DNA of 33,751 bases from Legionella sp. 515359 (GTDB lineage Bacteria > Pseudomonadota > Gammaproteobacteria > Legionellales > Legionellaceae). Below, one piece after another: positions 17,645 through 25,565 of this stretch (its first letter is position 1; the number at the start of each line of letters is the position of its first letter). A program made the position numbers and the translations under genes. The stretch spans positions 1 through 33,751 of the forward strand of contig JAPCYN010000039.1 of assembly GCA_025941565.1 (NCBI GenBank). The letters run 5' to 3'. Under the pieces are notes generated by a model. It worked only from the letters and a program-made list of their open reading frames with translations, was not told where the DNA came from and did no database searches.

Positions 17645-18103
17645 TTATATCTTTTTTGGAGGTATTTCTGGAATACCATCAAAACTACAGCTGCAATGAC
17701 CGGCTGCATCAGGTGGCAAAGGAACTTGTGAAAAGTCACTCGCGAAACAAACAGTAACGTTCCAAGCCGAGTCTCCGGGATTTATTTTGCTTGGCAAAGA
17801 CCAGTAATTTTTAGCAATATACGTTTTTCCTTTGTCACTATCCCAAAAAATTGGGGAAAAATAAGCCCGATAAATTAATTTTTGACCTGGCTCACAAGGA
17901 AACGTCTGTCGCGTCCAGGATTTTCCAATAGGAACAGTTATTGTTGTTAAAACTTTGGCACTTTTTGCATCCATTACATCTACAAATACATTATATTTGC
18001 CCCAACAATTATCTTTAATTAACGTGTAATAACAAGCAATACTGGCCCAAATGGGGCTTGATGAAATGAGGCTGAGAATGAAAATAAAAATTCTTGCTAA
18101 CAT
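17645..18103 (-). CDS. Small periplasmic protein with several cysteines, unknown function
   Basis: The preferred start at 18103 gives a 152-aa precursor beginning MLARIFIFILSLISSSPIWA, a type I signal peptide cleaved near WAS. AAGGA lies 6 nt before this ATG. The in-frame ATG at 18136 would add 11 residues in front of the signal and has no such support. The mature protein contains about seven cysteines, including the pair CACYY...NCWG near the N-terminus written here as IACYY and DNCWG, and AGHCSCSF near the C-terminus. Disulphides are likely in the periplasm or outside the cell. The tail is Pro-rich (PEIPPKK). I do not recognise the family. Confidence 0.72.
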   Translation of the reverse strand: MLARIFIFILSLISSSPIWASIACYYTLIKDNCWGKYNVFVDVMDAKSAKVLTTITVPIGKSWTRQTFPCEPGQKLIYRAYFSPIFWDSDKGKTYIAKNYWSLPSKINPGDSAWNVTVCFASDFSQVPLPPDAAGHCSCSFDGIPEIPPKKI

Positions 18104-18265
18104 GATTAATCCTTTTATGAATAGAGCGGTTAACAATTTTATAGTGCCTCAAAAGCGGGCTTTCTAAAACTGGACGTTAACAGTCTTTAGAGCTCATTTA
18201 TTCATAGTATATACAATATGAGTCATAAGTTATGAATAAGTTATAAATTTAGGTCATTACAAGGG

Positions 18266-18292
18266 TTGATTTTATTATCCGACCTGTATAAG
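18266..18292 (+). promoter_or_regulatory. Probable promoter of tRNA-Ser
   Basis: TTGATT (18266-18271) and TATAAG (18287-18292) are separated by 15 bp and lie just upstream of the tRNA. The region between the -10 and the tRNA (CTTGCCCG) is rich in G and C, as often seen at stable-RNA promoters. The short spacer lowers certainty. Confidence 0.45.
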
Positions 18293-18304
18293 CTTGCCCG
18301 AACT

Positions 18305-18392
18305 GGAGAGATGGCCGAGCGGTCGAAGGCGCACGCCTGGAAAGTGTGTATACGGCAACGTATCGAGGGTTCGAATCCCTCTCTCTCCGCCA
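18305..18392 (+). tRNA. tRNA-Ser (anticodon GGA)
   Basis: A complete 88-nt class II tRNA including the encoded CCA. The acceptor stem is GGAGAGA/TCTCTCC with discriminator G. The anticodon stem CACGC/GTGTG encloses loop CTGGAAA, so the anticodon is GGA, reading UCC and UCU. The long variable arm (TATACGGCAACGTATC) is typical of serine tRNAs, and the T-loop TTCGAAT is standard. No integrase or duplicated 3' end is seen downstream. Confidence 0.97.
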
Positions 18393-18547
18393 AATTTGAT
18401 AAAAAGGCGGTTAAATCATAACTGAATGTCTGCCGTTTTTTTATGTTTAATATTCCCATAGGTGCTTTTGCAGTGATGGAACTGAAAATCCTTATTTGTG
18501 GGCATGCAAAAGTATGATTATGAACAATTCATTCAGGGATATGGCAT

Positions 18548-19180
18548 ATGAAATTAACTGTAATAGGAATTTTATTATCATTTAATGCAATCGCTAGCGA
18601 TTATTTCCCTAAACTGACATCACAAGATCAGCCATGGTCTGTTACTGCCAGTGCTGGCACAGGCAATTATCAGATAACATCCAGAGACAAAAATGCTCCA
18701 ATAGGACGATTAGCGCTGGCTAATGAAATGATGCTTGCAGGAAATATTGCTTTGGGCTTGGAATTGGGGTTACAAACAGGCACTCGGATAAAATTGAACA
18801 TGCCTGAAGAAACCTTCCATGCGCTTAAAAGATGGATTCCTATGCAAACTACTCTTGCACCTACCTTGGATTTATTAATTACTAGCAAAAGTGATCCTCT
18901 GGGAAATAGTTCTTTTTTTGCTCAGTTAAAAGGTGGGCTTGCTTACAGGCATTGGCGAGATGAGCGTGTTCCTCTTAATGACATTTCCCAATTAGCAGGC
19001 GAAATACAAGCAGGTTTTGGTTATCCAGTTACCGCATTGGCGAGTCTAAGTTTATTATATCAAGGAATATTCAGTGGTAATGGCCCCAATTTTCATTTAG
19101 ACACCTATCCTAAAAGAGCACAATTATCTAACATTCCCACCTTGCATGCCGTACTCTTAGGATTGTCTGTTAATTTATAA
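18548..19180 (+). CDS. Small outer-membrane beta-barrel-like protein
   Basis: A 210-aa precursor with the signal peptide MKLTVIGILLSFNAIAS. The mature chain alternates polar and hydrophobic residues and is rich in Gly, Ser and Thr (SVTASAGTGNYQI, LALGLELGLQTGTRI, GEIQAGFGYPVTALASLSLL). It ends LLGLSVNL, with a hydrophobic residue at the C-terminus; this suggests an eight-strand-like outer-membrane barrel. The family is not recognised beyond that. It follows the tRNA-Ser by 155 bp and ends directly at a hairpin, so it is probably a single-gene unit. The ribosome-binding site (GGGAT) is moderate. Confidence 0.75.
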   Translation: MKLTVIGILLSFNAIASDYFPKLTSQDQPWSVTASAGTGNYQITSRDKNAPIGRLALANEMMLAGNIALGLELGLQTGTRIKLNMPEETFHALKRWIPMQTTLAPTLDLLITSKSDPLGNSSFFAQLKGGLAYRHWRDERVPLNDISQLAGEIQAGFGYPVTALASLSLLYQGIFSGNGPNFHLDTYPKRAQLSNIPTLHAVLLGLSVNL

Positions 19181-19181
19181 A

Positions 19182-19209
19182 TTATTCCTGATAATGATTT
19201 CAGGAATAA
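19182..19209 (+). terminator. Terminator-like hairpin after the outer-membrane protein gene
   Basis: A perfect 10-bp stem (TTATTCCTGA, 19182-19191, with 19200-19209) and an 8-nt loop starts one base after the stop codon. The following sequence AAGTTTTC has only a short T-run, so termination may be partial. Confidence 0.5.
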
Positions 19210-19340
19210 AGTTTTCATAGTTTCCTGCAACTCATTTCTTGAAAGAACCTCATAAAGCGGCAGCTTCACCAAAGCTATACTAGACTATATATGTAATCAA
19301 AATGGATCTACTTCTTTACTGAGTCGCAGGGAGTATTATC

Positions 19341-19610
19341 ATGAAAGAACAACATTACGCTTATAAAATTACTCATGGCACATCAGGTTTGAATTGTCCT
19401 CATTCTGCCTTGAAAAATGATAGAATGGTAGACTTATTAAAAGAAATAGAAAACCAGCATAGTGAAGGGGTATTCTGGATATTTAAACAATTTGATAATC
19501 AGCCTCAAGAGCCTCTGTGCATCATAGACTGCTTAAAAAAGCGAATTTACTTCCATTATTCCGGTGAAGTTGAAGACTTAAAGGATGCTATAGCAAATTT
19601 AAGTCATTAA
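19341..19610 (+). CDS. Hypothetical 89-aa protein
   Basis: I do not recognise this protein. It is a small soluble product with no signal peptide, with three cysteines (NCPHS, LCIIDC) and a mixed alpha/beta look (FWIFKQFD, IYFHYSGEVEDLKDAIANL). GGGAG 8 nt before the ATG gives a good start. It lies between the outer-membrane protein gene and the CAP-domain gene, both in the same direction, but with gaps of 150 bp and more, so shared transcription is uncertain. Confidence 0.62.
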   Translation: MKEQHYAYKITHGTSGLNCPHSALKNDRMVDLLKEIENQHSEGVFWIFKQFDNQPQEPLCIIDCLKKRIYFHYSGEVEDLKDAIANLSH

Positions 19611-19763
19611 CTTGCTGACTTAACATGGGCATATAATATTTTTAAGCCAAAGTGTTTGTTATTTTTTAACCATGAACTTATTTAGATCACCCAAGCTCTA
19701 GACAAATGGCAGCTTTTTAGTCACTATTCCATTCAATTTTTATTTCCAGCAATGAGAATATCT

Positions 19764-20315
19764 ATGTCTTTAAAAAACAAAATTATTATTTTAAGTTCTC
19801 TTATTTTTAGCTTATTACCTTGCGCTTATGCGGCCTCTACAGCAAAGCATGCTGAAAGTGATACTGCCATCCAAAATGCTGTTTTATTCTATATTAACGA
19901 ATACAGGCAGCACCATGGATTATCCAAACTTACAATGGATAATCATATTGTCATTCAAGCCAGACAACATTCTGAGGATATGGCGAACCATCGCATGCCT
20001 TTTGGTCATCAAGACTTTGGAAAGCGTATTGCTAAACTGCGTTCACAGATTAAAAATACTGGCGGTGGCGCTGAAAATGTTGCATACAACTACAAAACGG
20101 CTCAAATTGTAGTCAGCCAATGGGTTCGCAGTCCAGGCCATAGAAGAAATATTGTAGGAAATTATAATATAACAGGAATCGGTGTTGCTCGTGATAAACA
20201 AGGCAAACTTTATTATACCCAAATTTTCCTGCAAACAAGCAAAAACCCGCGAAGCTATGCCACAAGAAGACCTTACGTTGGCGTTCCCTTCTTCGGTATT
20301 CAAAAACATAGTTAA
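19764..20315 (+). CDS. Secreted CAP (SCP/PR1) domain protein
   Basis: A 183-aa precursor from ATG 19764, with signal peptide MSLKNKIIILSSLIFSLLPC followed by cleavage near AYA. The CAP superfamily domain fills the rest: FYINEYRQHHGLSKLTMD, QARQHSEDMA, then GHQDFGKRI, GGGAENVAY, QWVRSPGHRRNI and a final YYTQIFLQ strand. The conserved His/Glu cavity residues (His in RQHSED, Glu in GAENVA, His in SPGHR) are all present. Bacterial CAP proteins are extracytoplasmic with mostly unknown function. The in-frame ATG at 19752 has no ribosome-binding site, whereas GAGA precedes 19764. The gene is followed by a CCTGGGT-type palindrome. Confidence 0.88.
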   Translation: MSLKNKIIILSSLIFSLLPCAYAASTAKHAESDTAIQNAVLFYINEYRQHHGLSKLTMDNHIVIQARQHSEDMANHRMPFGHQDFGKRIAKLRSQIKNTGGGAENVAYNYKTAQIVVSQWVRSPGHRRNIVGNYNITGIGVARDKQGKLYYTQIFLQTSKNPRSYATRRPYVGVPFFGIQKHS

Positions 20316-20335
20316 GCAAGATAAATTTAAAGATT

Positions 20336-20372
20336 TGTAGCCTGGGTTTCGCTACGCGGAACTCAGGCTACA
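20336..20372. repeat. GTAGCCTGGGT-type palindrome
   Basis: A 13-bp inverted repeat with one G-T pair (TGTAGCCTGGGTT at 20336-20348 with 20360-20372) surrounds the core TCGCTACGCGG. Related palindromes occur at 27554-27630 and 31229-31313 and, in degenerate form, at 20731-20745 and 33712-33745. It may serve as the transcript end of the CAP gene. The rest of 20373-20478 shows nothing I can identify. Confidence 0.6.
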
Positions 20373-20478
20373 TGATGAATAAGGTTTAATACACGTTCTA
20401 TTTTCCTCATGAATTCAACGACCTAATGAACCCTTTTTCAACGTTAACGAAATCTTTGCAAAAAACCAGCGAAATTAA

Positions 20479-20508
20479 GTGGCATTAACACCTGGAGTGG
20501 CCTATCAT
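20479..20508 (+). promoter_or_regulatory. Promoter of 6S RNA
   Basis: A -35-like GTGGCA (20479-20484) and a -10 TATCAT (20503-20508, 5 of 6 matches) are 18 bp apart. They place the start at about 20513-20515, exactly at the base of the 6S closing stem. Confidence 0.55.
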
Positions 20509-20512
20509 AAAA

Positions 20513-20668
20513 CCATAGACAGTACACATTGTTCAGCCAACATTATTAATTTGGGAGCCAGATTGAGAGTGCGGTGTGCAAGCTTAGCATGTACTAAGAA
20601 GCCTAAACCACTCCGGAGGAGTCCACCTTGGTAAACAGGACTGTACTCAATCTTACTGTCTATCACAA
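20513..20668 (+). ncRNA. ssrS: 6S RNA (SsrS)
   Basis: 6S RNA binds sigma-70 RNA polymerase by mimicking an open promoter and dampens transcription in stationary phase. A 10-bp closing stem, ATAGACAGTA (20515-20524) with TACTGTCTAT (20654-20663), holds a long irregular hairpin. The 3' half follows the E. coli order: a hairpin CTTAG...CTAAG, directly followed by GAAGCCTAAACCACT (E. coli GAAGCCUUAAAACU), then CACCTTG. No open reading frame fits, and the unit has its own promoter and terminator. The precise ends are estimates. The classical neighbour ygfA is absent; kdp follows instead. Confidence 0.83.
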
Positions 20669-20675
20669 ATTCCAT

Positions 20676-20706
20676 AAAAGGGCGTATTAAAATAATACGC
20701 CCTTTT
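20676..20706 (+). terminator. Strong intrinsic terminator after 6S RNA
   Basis: A perfect 14-bp stem (AAAAGGGCGTATTA, 20676-20689, with 20693-20706) and a 3-nt loop, followed by TATTTTAT. It separates the 6S RNA transcript from the kdp operon. Confidence 0.88.
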
Positions 20707-20818
20707 TATTTTATCTCTTTTTTGTCACCGCGTACCCAGGCTACGGAACCATTGCCTGTTCGACTGTTTTTTTTATTTAGAACCACTATAGTCAAACACT
20801 TAAAACCCGGGTTAGTAT

Positions 20819-20824
20819 TATAAT
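20819..20824 (+). promoter_or_regulatory. Possible -10 element of the kdp operon
   Basis: An exact TATAAT, 36 bp before the first kdp-region start codon. The hexamer at the -35 distance (around 20796-20801, ACACTT) is poor, so an activator may be needed. I see no obvious T-rich KdpE-type box. The stretch 20707-20818 otherwise holds only a fragment of the CCCAGGCTAC repeat (20731-20745). Confidence 0.35.
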
Positions 20825-20859
20825 TAAATACACGCTTGTAAAATGGATGCTCAACTCAA

Positions 20860-20955
20860 ATGGATATTTTATTAATTGTTCTTGTCTTGTTCTTTTTTAG
20901 CTTATCCTTTGGGTTAATCAGATTCTATGATTATTTATCAAGGAATGAATCATGA
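20860..20955 (+). CDS. 31-aa single-span membrane peptide upstream of kdpF
   Basis: A 31-codon frame beginning MDILLIVLVLFFFSLSFGLI and ending in a charged tail (RFYDYLSRNES), so one membrane helix with a cytoplasmic-type end. Its TGA stop overlaps the kdpF ATG as ATGA, the mark of translational coupling. From memory, similar unnamed mini-proteins precede kdpF in other bacteria. The ribosome-binding site is weak (GGATG, 12 nt upstream). I infer a small accessory subunit or stabiliser of the Kdp complex; it is shorter than most gene finders accept. Confidence 0.6.
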   Translation: MDILLIVLVLFFFSLSFGLIRFYDYLSRNES

Positions 20956-21038
20956 GTTTGTATTTAATCTGCGGAATAATCGCTTTCGGCTTGTTAATCT
21001 TTTTGTTAGTCGTATTATTTAAACCCGAATTATTCTAA
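20952..21038 (+). CDS. kdpF: KdpF, small subunit of the K+-transporting ATPase
   Basis: A 28-aa hydrophobic peptide beginning MSLYLICGIIAFGLLIFLLV and ending FKPELF, matching KdpF in length, single helix and position directly before kdpA. In E. coli KdpF stabilises the KdpABC complex in the inner membrane. AGGAATGA lies in front of the start, and the start overlaps the preceding stop codon. kdpA begins 38 bp later. Confidence 0.85.
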   Translation: MSLYLICGIIAFGLLIFLLVVLFKPELF

Positions 21039-21076
21039 GCCAAGGATTTAATTTAAAACGTGGGAATGGACCCCTT

Positions 21077-22894
21077 ATGACAAAACCTGGTTTTCTACAA
21101 ATTGCCTTTTACCTGTTCTTTTTGTTGCTTCTTGTAAAACCATTAGGTTGGTATATGGCACGAGTCTATCAAGGCCGCCCCTGTTTCTTAGACACGCTAT
21201 TAAGACCCTTAGAGTACTTAATCTACAGGCTTTGCGGTATTCATCATCAAGAAGAAATGGGATGGAAAACCTATTTATCAAACATGCTTTTCGTTAACCT
21301 GGTCGGATTACTGGCCGTTTATCTTGTGCAACGCCTCCAATTCTATCTGCCCCTGAACCCACAGGGATTTGCCTCCCCCTCCCCTGATCTTGCATTTAAT
21401 ACCGCGGTAAGTTTTGTTACCAACACAAATTGGCAGGCCTATAGTGGTGAAACAACAATGAGTTATTTAACCCAAATGCTTGCACTGACGGTACAAAATT
21501 TTATTTCGGCAGCGACAGGTATGTCTTTATTAATCGCAGTACTACGTGGCATTGTAAAACATGAAAGTAACAGTCTCGGGAATTTCTGGGTAGATACTGT
21601 ACGCGGCATACTCTATATCTTATTGCCCTTGTCAGTGTTTTTTGCACTTCTTTTATGTTCGCAGGGTGTCATTCAGAACTTTAAACCTTATCAAACAATT
21701 AACCTGCCCCACCCATTTACCTACCAACAACTGGTGACTGATGCAACAGAGCACACGGTATTGGATAGCCAAGGTAATCCTAAAATAACCTCTGTAAAAA
21801 TAACAGAACAAGTCATTCCTATGGGGCCGGTAGCATCCCAAATTGCCATCAAACAACTGGGTACTAATGGTGGGGGTTTTTTTAATGTCAATTCTGCTCA
21901 CCCCTTTGAAAATCCCACTCCATTGACCAATTTTCTGGAAATGATAGCGATCTTGCTCATTCCCGCGGCTTTTTGTTTTACGTTTGGCTCCATGGTTCAT
22001 GATCGAAAACAAGGCTGGGCAATATTTGTGGCCATGTCCATTTTGTTTGTTCCTTGTTTAATGCTGGAAGCCGTAGTCGAACAAGTAGGAAATCCGGCAT
22101 TTCAACAGATGGGAATTGATACTACAGCTCAAGCTGAATTTTATCCCGCCGGGAATATGGAAGGCAAAGAGACGCGTTTTGGCATTGTTAATTCAGCCAT
22201 TTGGGCAACAGCTACAACCGCGGCCTCTAACGGTTCAGTCAACTCCATGCTGGATTCGTTTACTCCTTTGGGAGGACTTGTTCCTTTATGGATGATGCAT
22301 TTAGGGGAAGTCAGCTTTGGAGGTGTTGGCTCCGGATTATACGGAATGTTAATGCTGATCATCCTCACTGTATTTGTTGCAGGACTTATGGTTGGCAGAA
22401 CTCCTGAGTATCTCGGTAAAAAAATTGAGCCTTATGAAATGAAAATGGCATCAATTGCCGTTTTAATTATGCCGTTAATTGTACTCATAACAACCGCCTA
22501 TGCCACAGTAACTACTGCTGGAGTAAGCTCTATAGCAAATCCCGGTGCGCACGGTTTTACAGAAATACTCTATGCATTTACCTCGATGGGAAACAATAAT
22601 GGCAGCGCTTTTGCTGGTTTAAACGCCAATACCCCCTTTTATAATATTGTCGGTGGCGTGATTATGTTGATTAGCCGATATTGGCTTGCTATTCCTGCTC
22701 TTGCAATTGCGGGTTCATTAGTTAAGAAAAAGCGTATTCCCCGTAGTTTAGGCACATTAGCCACCCATACCCCCCTTTTTATTACTTTATTAGTTTATAT
22801 TGCCATCGTTCTGGGAGCATTATCCTTTTTACCGGCTCTTGCTCTTGGTCCTATTGTGGAGCATTTGATGCTTTGGGGGAAATATGGCTACTAA
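21077..22894 (+). CDS. kdpA: KdpA, potassium-binding channel-like subunit
   Basis: The K+-selective membrane subunit of the high-affinity KdpFABC pump. All four pseudo-repeat filter motifs are visible: [34 protein letters not shown] and [14 protein letters not shown]. At 605 aa it is longer than the E. coli protein (557 aa). Part of the excess is in the loop before the second filter ([20 protein letters not shown] through [11 protein letters not shown]), where most homologues have a shorter link. GGGAATGGA precedes the start. The 3' end overlaps kdpB by 11 bp, so they are translated together. Confidence 0.97.
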   Translation: MTKPGFLQIAFYLFFLLLLVKPLGWYMARVYQGRPCFLDTLLRPLEYLIYRLCGIHHQEEMGWKTYLSNMLFVNLVGLLAVYLVQRLQFYLPLNPQGFASPSPDLAFNTAVSFVTNTNWQAYSGETTMSYLTQMLALTVQNFISAATGMSLLIAVLRGIVKHESNSLGNFWVDTVRGILYILLPLSVFFALLLCSQGVIQNFKPYQTINLPHPFTYQQLVTDATEHTVLDSQGNPKITSVKITEQVIPMGPVASQIAIKQLGTNGGGFFNVNSAHPFENPTPLTNFLEMIAILLIPAAFCFTFGSMVHDRKQGWAIFVAMSILFVPCLMLEAVVEQVGNPAFQQMGIDTTAQAEFYPAGNMEGKETRFGIVNSAIWATATTAASNGSVNSMLDSFTPLGGLVPLWMMHLGEVSFGGVGSGLYGMLMLIILTVFVAGLMVGRTPEYLGKKIEPYEMKMASIAVLIMPLIVLITTAYATVTTAGVSSIANPGAHGFTEILYAFTSMGNNNGSAFAGLNANTPFYNIVGGVIMLISRYWLAIPALAIAGSLVKKKRIPRSLGTLATHTPLFITLLVYIAIVLGALSFLPALALGPIVEHLMLWGKYGY

Positions 22895-24953
22895 ATCACA
22901 CTCAATTTGGGATTTTAGCATTATCAGAAGAGCCCTGATTGATGCATTTTTCAAATTAACACCTCAGGCTCAAATCAAAAATCCGGTAATGTTTACCGTG
23001 TATGTGAGTTCAATTATCACGACCATTCTTTTTATACAAGCATTCCTTGGCGAGGGAGAGGCTCCGCCACTTTTTATTCTTGCGATTAGCTTATGGCTTT
23101 GGTTTACACTCTTGTTTGCTAATTTTGCGGAAGCTATGGCAGAAGGTCGTGGCAAAGCCCAAGCCCAAGAACTACGGCGAGCACGTCGTGAAATTCAGGC
23201 AAAAAAATTGGCAAAGGCATCTAAAAGCGCAAAATTCAGCGTCATTCCATCAGTGCAATTACGTGCTGGGGATCTGGTATTGGTTGAAGCAGGTGATTTC
23301 ATACCAAGTGATGGTGAGATTATTGAAGGGATTGCTTCAGTGAATGAAAGTGCTATAACCGGCGAAAGCGCACCTGTAATTCGTGAAAGCGGAGGGGATC
23401 GCAGTGCAGTGACTGGAGGCACTCAAGTTATCTCTGATTGGCTCATCGTTCGCATTACCTCTAATCCAGGTGAAACGTTTCTGGATCGAATGATTGCCTT
23501 GGTTGAAGGAGCAAAAAGACAAAAAACACCTAATGAGCTCGCATTAACCATTTTACTTGCTGCATTAACTATTGTGTTTTTGGTGGTTTGTAGTACCTTG
23601 CTCTCTTTTTCGATTTACAGTGTCTCTGTAACCCAATCGGGTTCAGCAATTTCAATCACAGTGCTTGTTGCCCTCTTTGTCTGCCTGGCTCCAACAACTA
23701 TTGGTGGGTTACTTTCTGCAATTGGTATTTCCGGTATGGACCGAATGATTCAAGCCAATGTCCTCGCCTTATCAGGACGTGCGATTGAGGCTGCAGGAGA
23801 TGTCGATGTTTTATTACTTGATAAAACAGGAACAATCACCTTGGGCAACCGACAGGCAACCGAATTTATTCCAGCAGATGGAGTCGATGTTAAAGATCTG
23901 GCCGATGCAGCTCAATTGGCTTCCCTTGCTGATGAAACACCAGAAGGTCGAAGTATTGTCATTCTTGCTAAAAGAAAATATAAATTACGCGGTAGAGCTC
24001 TTGCCCCATTAAACGCAACATTTATTCCTTTCACGGCGCAAACACGTATGAGTGGTGCGAATCTCGGCAGCCGACAAATTCGTAAAGGCTCTTCTGAAGC
24101 CATCAAAGAATACATCAATCAGTTAGGAGGCAATGTTCCTGAAAATGTGAAAAATAATGTTGAGATTATTTCACGTCAAGGAGGAACTGCTCTGGTTGTT
24201 GTAGAAGGCCAAAAAGTGTTAGGTATCATTCGTCTTAAAGACGTTATTAAAGGGGGAATTCGAGAGCGATTTGCCCAGTTAAGACAAATGGGTATTAAAA
24301 CCATTATGGTAACTGGCGATAACCCTCTAACCGCTGCTTCAATTGCCGGCGAAGCAGGAGTAGATGATTTTCTTGCCAATGCAAAACCCGAAGACAAACT
24401 TAAATTAATTCGCGATCTGCAAGCTCAAGGTCATTTAGTGGCGATGACTGGTGATGGAACCAATGATGCACCAGCCCTTGCTCAAGCAGATGTTGCTGTC
24501 GCAATGAATACAGGAACACAAGCAGCAAAAGAAGCAGGTAATTTGGTCGATTTGGATTCAAACCCGACTAAATTAATTGAAGTAGTAGAAATTGGGAAGC
24601 AATTACTTATGACGCGTGGGGCCTTAGCTACATTTAGTATTGCCAATGATATTGCAAAATATTTTGCTATTTTACCCGCTGCATTTGCGGGCACCTATCC
24701 CGTGCTGAATGTACTGAATATCATGCACCTTGCAACGCCACAAACCGCCGTGCTTTCCGCAGTAATTTTTAATGCACTGATTATCATTCTTCTTATACCT
24801 TTGGCCTTGCGTGGCGTTAAATATCGACGCCTCCCTGCAGCACAACTCCTACGAAATAATGTAATCATCTATGGATTAGGTGGATTAATCATCCCTTTTA
24901 TTGGTATCAAAATGATTGATATGCTTTTAACAGTCTTGGGTTTAACAGGATAA
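22884..24953 (+). CDS. kdpB: KdpB, P-type ATPase subunit
   Basis: The catalytic subunit of the Kdp pump, 689 aa. The phosphorylation motif DKTGT gives Asp313. The actuator motif TGES is at 159-162, with Ser162 in the place of the serine whose phosphorylation inhibits E. coli KdpB. The hinge [20 protein letters not shown] is intact, and the membrane helices are in the expected order. The start codon lies within the kdpA 3' end, and kdpC begins 3 bp after the stop. No missing residue was noticed. Confidence 0.97.
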   Translation: MATKSHSIWDFSIIRRALIDAFFKLTPQAQIKNPVMFTVYVSSIITTILFIQAFLGEGEAPPLFILAISLWLWFTLLFANFAEAMAEGRGKAQAQELRRARREIQAKKLAKASKSAKFSVIPSVQLRAGDLVLVEAGDFIPSDGEIIEGIASVNESAITGESAPVIRESGGDRSAVTGGTQVISDWLIVRITSNPGETFLDRMIALVEGAKRQKTPNELALTILLAALTIVFLVVCSTLLSFSIYSVSVTQSGSAISITVLVALFVCLAPTTIGGLLSAIGISGMDRMIQANVLALSGRAIEAAGDVDVLLLDKTGTITLGNRQATEFIPADGVDVKDLADAAQLASLADETPEGRSIVILAKRKYKLRGRALAPLNATFIPFTAQTRMSGANLGSRQIRKGSSEAIKEYINQLGGNVPENVKNNVEIISRQGGTALVVVEGQKVLGIIRLKDVIKGGIRERFAQLRQMGIKTIMVTGDNPLTAASIAGEAGVDDFLANAKPEDKLKLIRDLQAQGHLVAMTGDGTNDAPALAQADVAVAMNTGTQAAKEAGNLVDLDSNPTKLIEVVEIGKQLLMTRGALATFSIANDIAKYFAILPAAFAGTYPVLNVLNIMHLATPQTAVLSAVIFNALIIILLIPLALRGVKYRRLPAAQLLRNNVIIYGLGGLIIPFIGIKMIDMLLTVLGLTG

Positions 24954-24956
24954 AAA

Positions 24957-25565
24957 ATGGTTATAGACGCTCTTAAACAAATAAAAACCGCTTTAATGTT
25001 TCTGCTCATTTTTTCTCTACTGACCGGTTTAATTTATCCTGCTGTAGTTACTGCATTAGCCCAAATATTTTTTCCTTATCAAGCAAATGGCAGTGTGTTA
25101 CAGCTCGATGGCAAACCGATTGGTTCCGCATTAATTGGACAATACATTGATGCACCCAACTACTTTTGGGGACGCCCTTCTGCCACTACTCCCTATCCTT
25201 ATAATGCAGCTAATTCTTCGGGTTCGAATAAGGGACCTTCTAATCCAGACTTTTTGGCAACCGTAAAAAAACGAGTCGACAGACTGCATCAATACGATTT
25301 GGAAGATCAAGACAAGAGAGCCAAGCAATTAATCCCGATTGATTTGGTTACTGCTTCAGCCAGCGGCCTGGATCCTGAAATAAGCCCTCTGGCGGCTTAC
25401 TATCAGATACCTCGTATCGCCAAAGCACGTCATATTTCAGAACAAGAAATTCAAGAATTAGTAAATCAATTAATAAAAAAACGTACCCTGCATCTTTTGG
25501 GAGAACCACGAATCAATGTATTGGAGCTTAATTTAGCTCTGGATCAGATAAGGACTGCTCAATGA
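24957..25565 (+). CDS. kdpC: KdpC subunit of the K+-transporting ATPase
   Basis: The assembly and affinity subunit, 202 aa, with a single N-terminal membrane helix (residues 12-38). The family blocks are GSALIGQYIDAPNYFWGRPSA, broken here as GSALIGQYID and YFWGRPSATTPYPYN, then SSGSNKGPSNPDFL. DLVTASASGLDPEISPLAAYYQ in mid-protein is also a KdpC hallmark. The stop overlaps the kdpD start as ATGA. Confidence 0.95.
   Translation: MVIDALKQIKTALMFLLIFSLLTGLIYPAVVTALAQIFFPYQANGSVLQLDGKPIGSALIGQYIDAPNYFWGRPSATTPYPYNAANSSGSNKGPSNPDFLATVKKRVDRLHQYDLEDQDKRAKQLIPIDLVTASASGLDPEISPLAAYYQIPRIAKARHISEQEIQELVNQLIKKRTLHLLGEPRINVLELNLALDQIRTAQ

Noticed and set aside
18399-18442. Possible terminator or attachment site after tRNA-Ser
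   Set aside because: The AAAAAGGCGG/CTGCCGTTTTTT stem needs a bulge, and no duplicated tRNA end, integrase or island was found, so neither call is firm.
18241-18459. Minus-strand ORF of 72 codons across the tRNA-Ser
   Set aside because: It is the antisense of the tRNA gene; the AEREGFEPSI...SAISP string is a well-known false protein produced by serine tRNA genes.
20113-20319. Minus-strand ORFs opposite the CAP-domain gene
   Set aside because: The plus-strand CAP domain is complete, with conserved motifs and a signal peptide; the antisense frames show no family features.
20513-20668. Riboswitch controlling kdp
   Set aside because: The region ends in a strong terminator and then has over 150 bp before the first ORF; its motifs match 6S RNA better than any riboswitch class I know.
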